64,000 nt of DNA from Shimia isoporae (GTDB lineage: Bacteria > Pseudomonadota > Alphaproteobacteria > Rhodobacterales > Rhodobacteraceae): the NCBI RefSeq assembly GCF_004346865.1, contig NZ_SMGR01000002.1, forward strand, positions 186,001 through 250,000, written 5' to 3'. Under the pieces are notes generated by a model that made no database searches, had not been told where the DNA came from, and worked only from the letters and a program-made list of their open reading frames with translations. A program made the translations under genes and the position numbers. Of this stretch, positions 63,495-64,000 are shown piece after piece. Every line of letters begins with the position of its first letter. Position 1 is the stretch's first letter.

Positions 63495-64000
63495 TCAGCC
63501 TTTGCCTTTCCAAGGCACGAGGTATTTCTCTGCCCAGCGCATCAGCATGTCGATACCAAAGCCGATGATGCCGATCAGGATAATGCCCATCAGAACAATA
63601 TCCGTGTCCTGGAACTTGGACGCCGCGACGATCATCTTACCGACACCCTTTTCCGCAGCCACAAGTTCTGCGGCCACAACCGTGCCCCAGCAAACTCCCA
63701 TCGCAACACGCGCCGCAGTGAAAATCTCCGGAAGCGAGTTCGGGATAATCACATGGCGTAGGATTTGCCGCTTATTCGCACCAAGCGAATAGGCTGCATG
63801 CACTTTGGAAATTTTCACGCCGGACACGCCCGACCTCGCCCCGATGGCCATAATCCAGAGCGCTGCAAGGAATAGCAGTATAATCTTACCTTGCTCGCCA
63901 ATCCCGGCCCAGATGATCACCAGCGGAATAAGCGCAAGTGGCGGCACTGGACGCATGAATTCCACGATCGGATCAAACCAGCCACGCGCCCAATCGCTCA
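63495..64000 (-). CDS. ABC transporter permease, taurine/nitrate type, N-terminus missing
   Basis: The C-terminal part of a TauC/SsuC/NrtB-like inner-membrane permease. The frame stays open to the right edge, with ...WFDPIVEFMRPVPPLALIPLVIIWAGIGE, the family signature. The EAA loop is AAYSLGANKRQILRHVIIPNSLPEI. It ends with a short basic tail. ATPase and binding-protein genes would be expected beyond the window. Taurine, sulfonates or nitrate are all possible substrates. Confidence 0.93.
   Translation of the reverse strand, partial: SDWARGWFDPIVEFMRPVPPLALIPLVIIWAGIGEQGKIILLFLAALWIMAIGARSGVSGVKISKVHAAYSLGANKRQILRHVIIPNSLPEIFTAARVAMGVCWGTVVAAELVAAEKGVGKMIVAASKFQDTDIVLMGIILIGIIGFGIDMLMRWAEKYLVPWKGKG

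Noticed and set aside
1-64000. tRNA, rRNA, insertion sequences, prophage and defence genes
   Set aside because: I looked through the intergenic stretches and recognised none; small divergent RNAs could still be missed without a covariance search.

Overview
The window reads as chromosomal DNA of a marine alphaproteobacterium of the Roseobacter group (Rhodobacteraceae). I infer this from the gene set and order rather than from a database search. Markers are the rsmB–heparinase II/III–purH–lspA–DUF3035–M16 peptidase run, the DUF3775 and Hint-domain proteins, a small DUF1674/SdhAF4 gene next to rsmB, and many ABC systems for organic osmolytes and metals. I see no rRNA, tRNA, CRISPR array, insertion sequence, integrase or phage gene.

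Layout. 1–4 kb: the end of amtB with its terminator, then an exported amidohydrolase and a DUF3299 protein in non-coding flanks that look like decayed repeats. 4.1–12.8 kb: polA (minus strand), a PhnD-like binding protein translationally coupled to a hybrid histidine kinase, and a two-gene saccharopine (lysine) pathway. 12.8–20 kb: a flavodoxin-fold quinone reductase divergent from a TetR repressor with three palindromic operators between them, a periodic array of small hairpins, a Hint-domain protein, a DUF3775 protein, and mutL-rmuC. 19.4–31.5 kb: a class III aminotransferase, a fused 5-oxoprolinase/hydantoinase, a SulP transporter behind a SqrR/BigR-like palindrome, and a manganese/zinc ABC transporter behind a Fur/Mur-like box, followed by the start of the deoC operon.

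30.5–34.2 kb: deoC, a 99-residue unknown, and a double-length aldehyde dehydrogenase (deoxyribose catabolism). 34.2–43.2 kb: a long minus-strand housekeeping run (rsmB, heparinase-like, purH, lspA, DUF3035 lipoprotein, two M16 peptidases) and the plus-strand SdhAF4-like gene. 43.2–47.4 kb: an ABC importer of the glycine betaine/TMAO type with a fused double permease. 47.5–58.4 kb: dapB divergent from rbfA–DUF2233–truB–DUF1643, then an RTX-repeat protein, rpsO and pnp. The usual rpsO-pnp pair is separated by an AraC regulator, a glycine-zipper protein, a polysaccharide deacetylase and an SGNH lipoprotein. 58.5–64 kb: an RcnB-like protein, a polytopic chemoreceptor coupled to a small membrane protein, a 1-Cys peroxiredoxin, an aldehyde dehydrogenase, and the end of a taurine/nitrate-type ABC permease that runs off the window.

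The genes point to a heterotroph using reduced organic nitrogen and sulfur compounds (ammonium, lysine, 5-oxoproline or hydantoins, amines, quaternary amines, possibly taurine), with metal and redox regulation. I found no obvious new multi-gene defence or biosynthetic system. The least explained signals are the hairpin array near 14.1–14.3 kb, the identical palindrome in front of an aminotransferase and an aldehyde dehydrogenase 42 kb apart, the binding-protein/hybrid-kinase pair, and the chemoreceptor with its coupled small protein.
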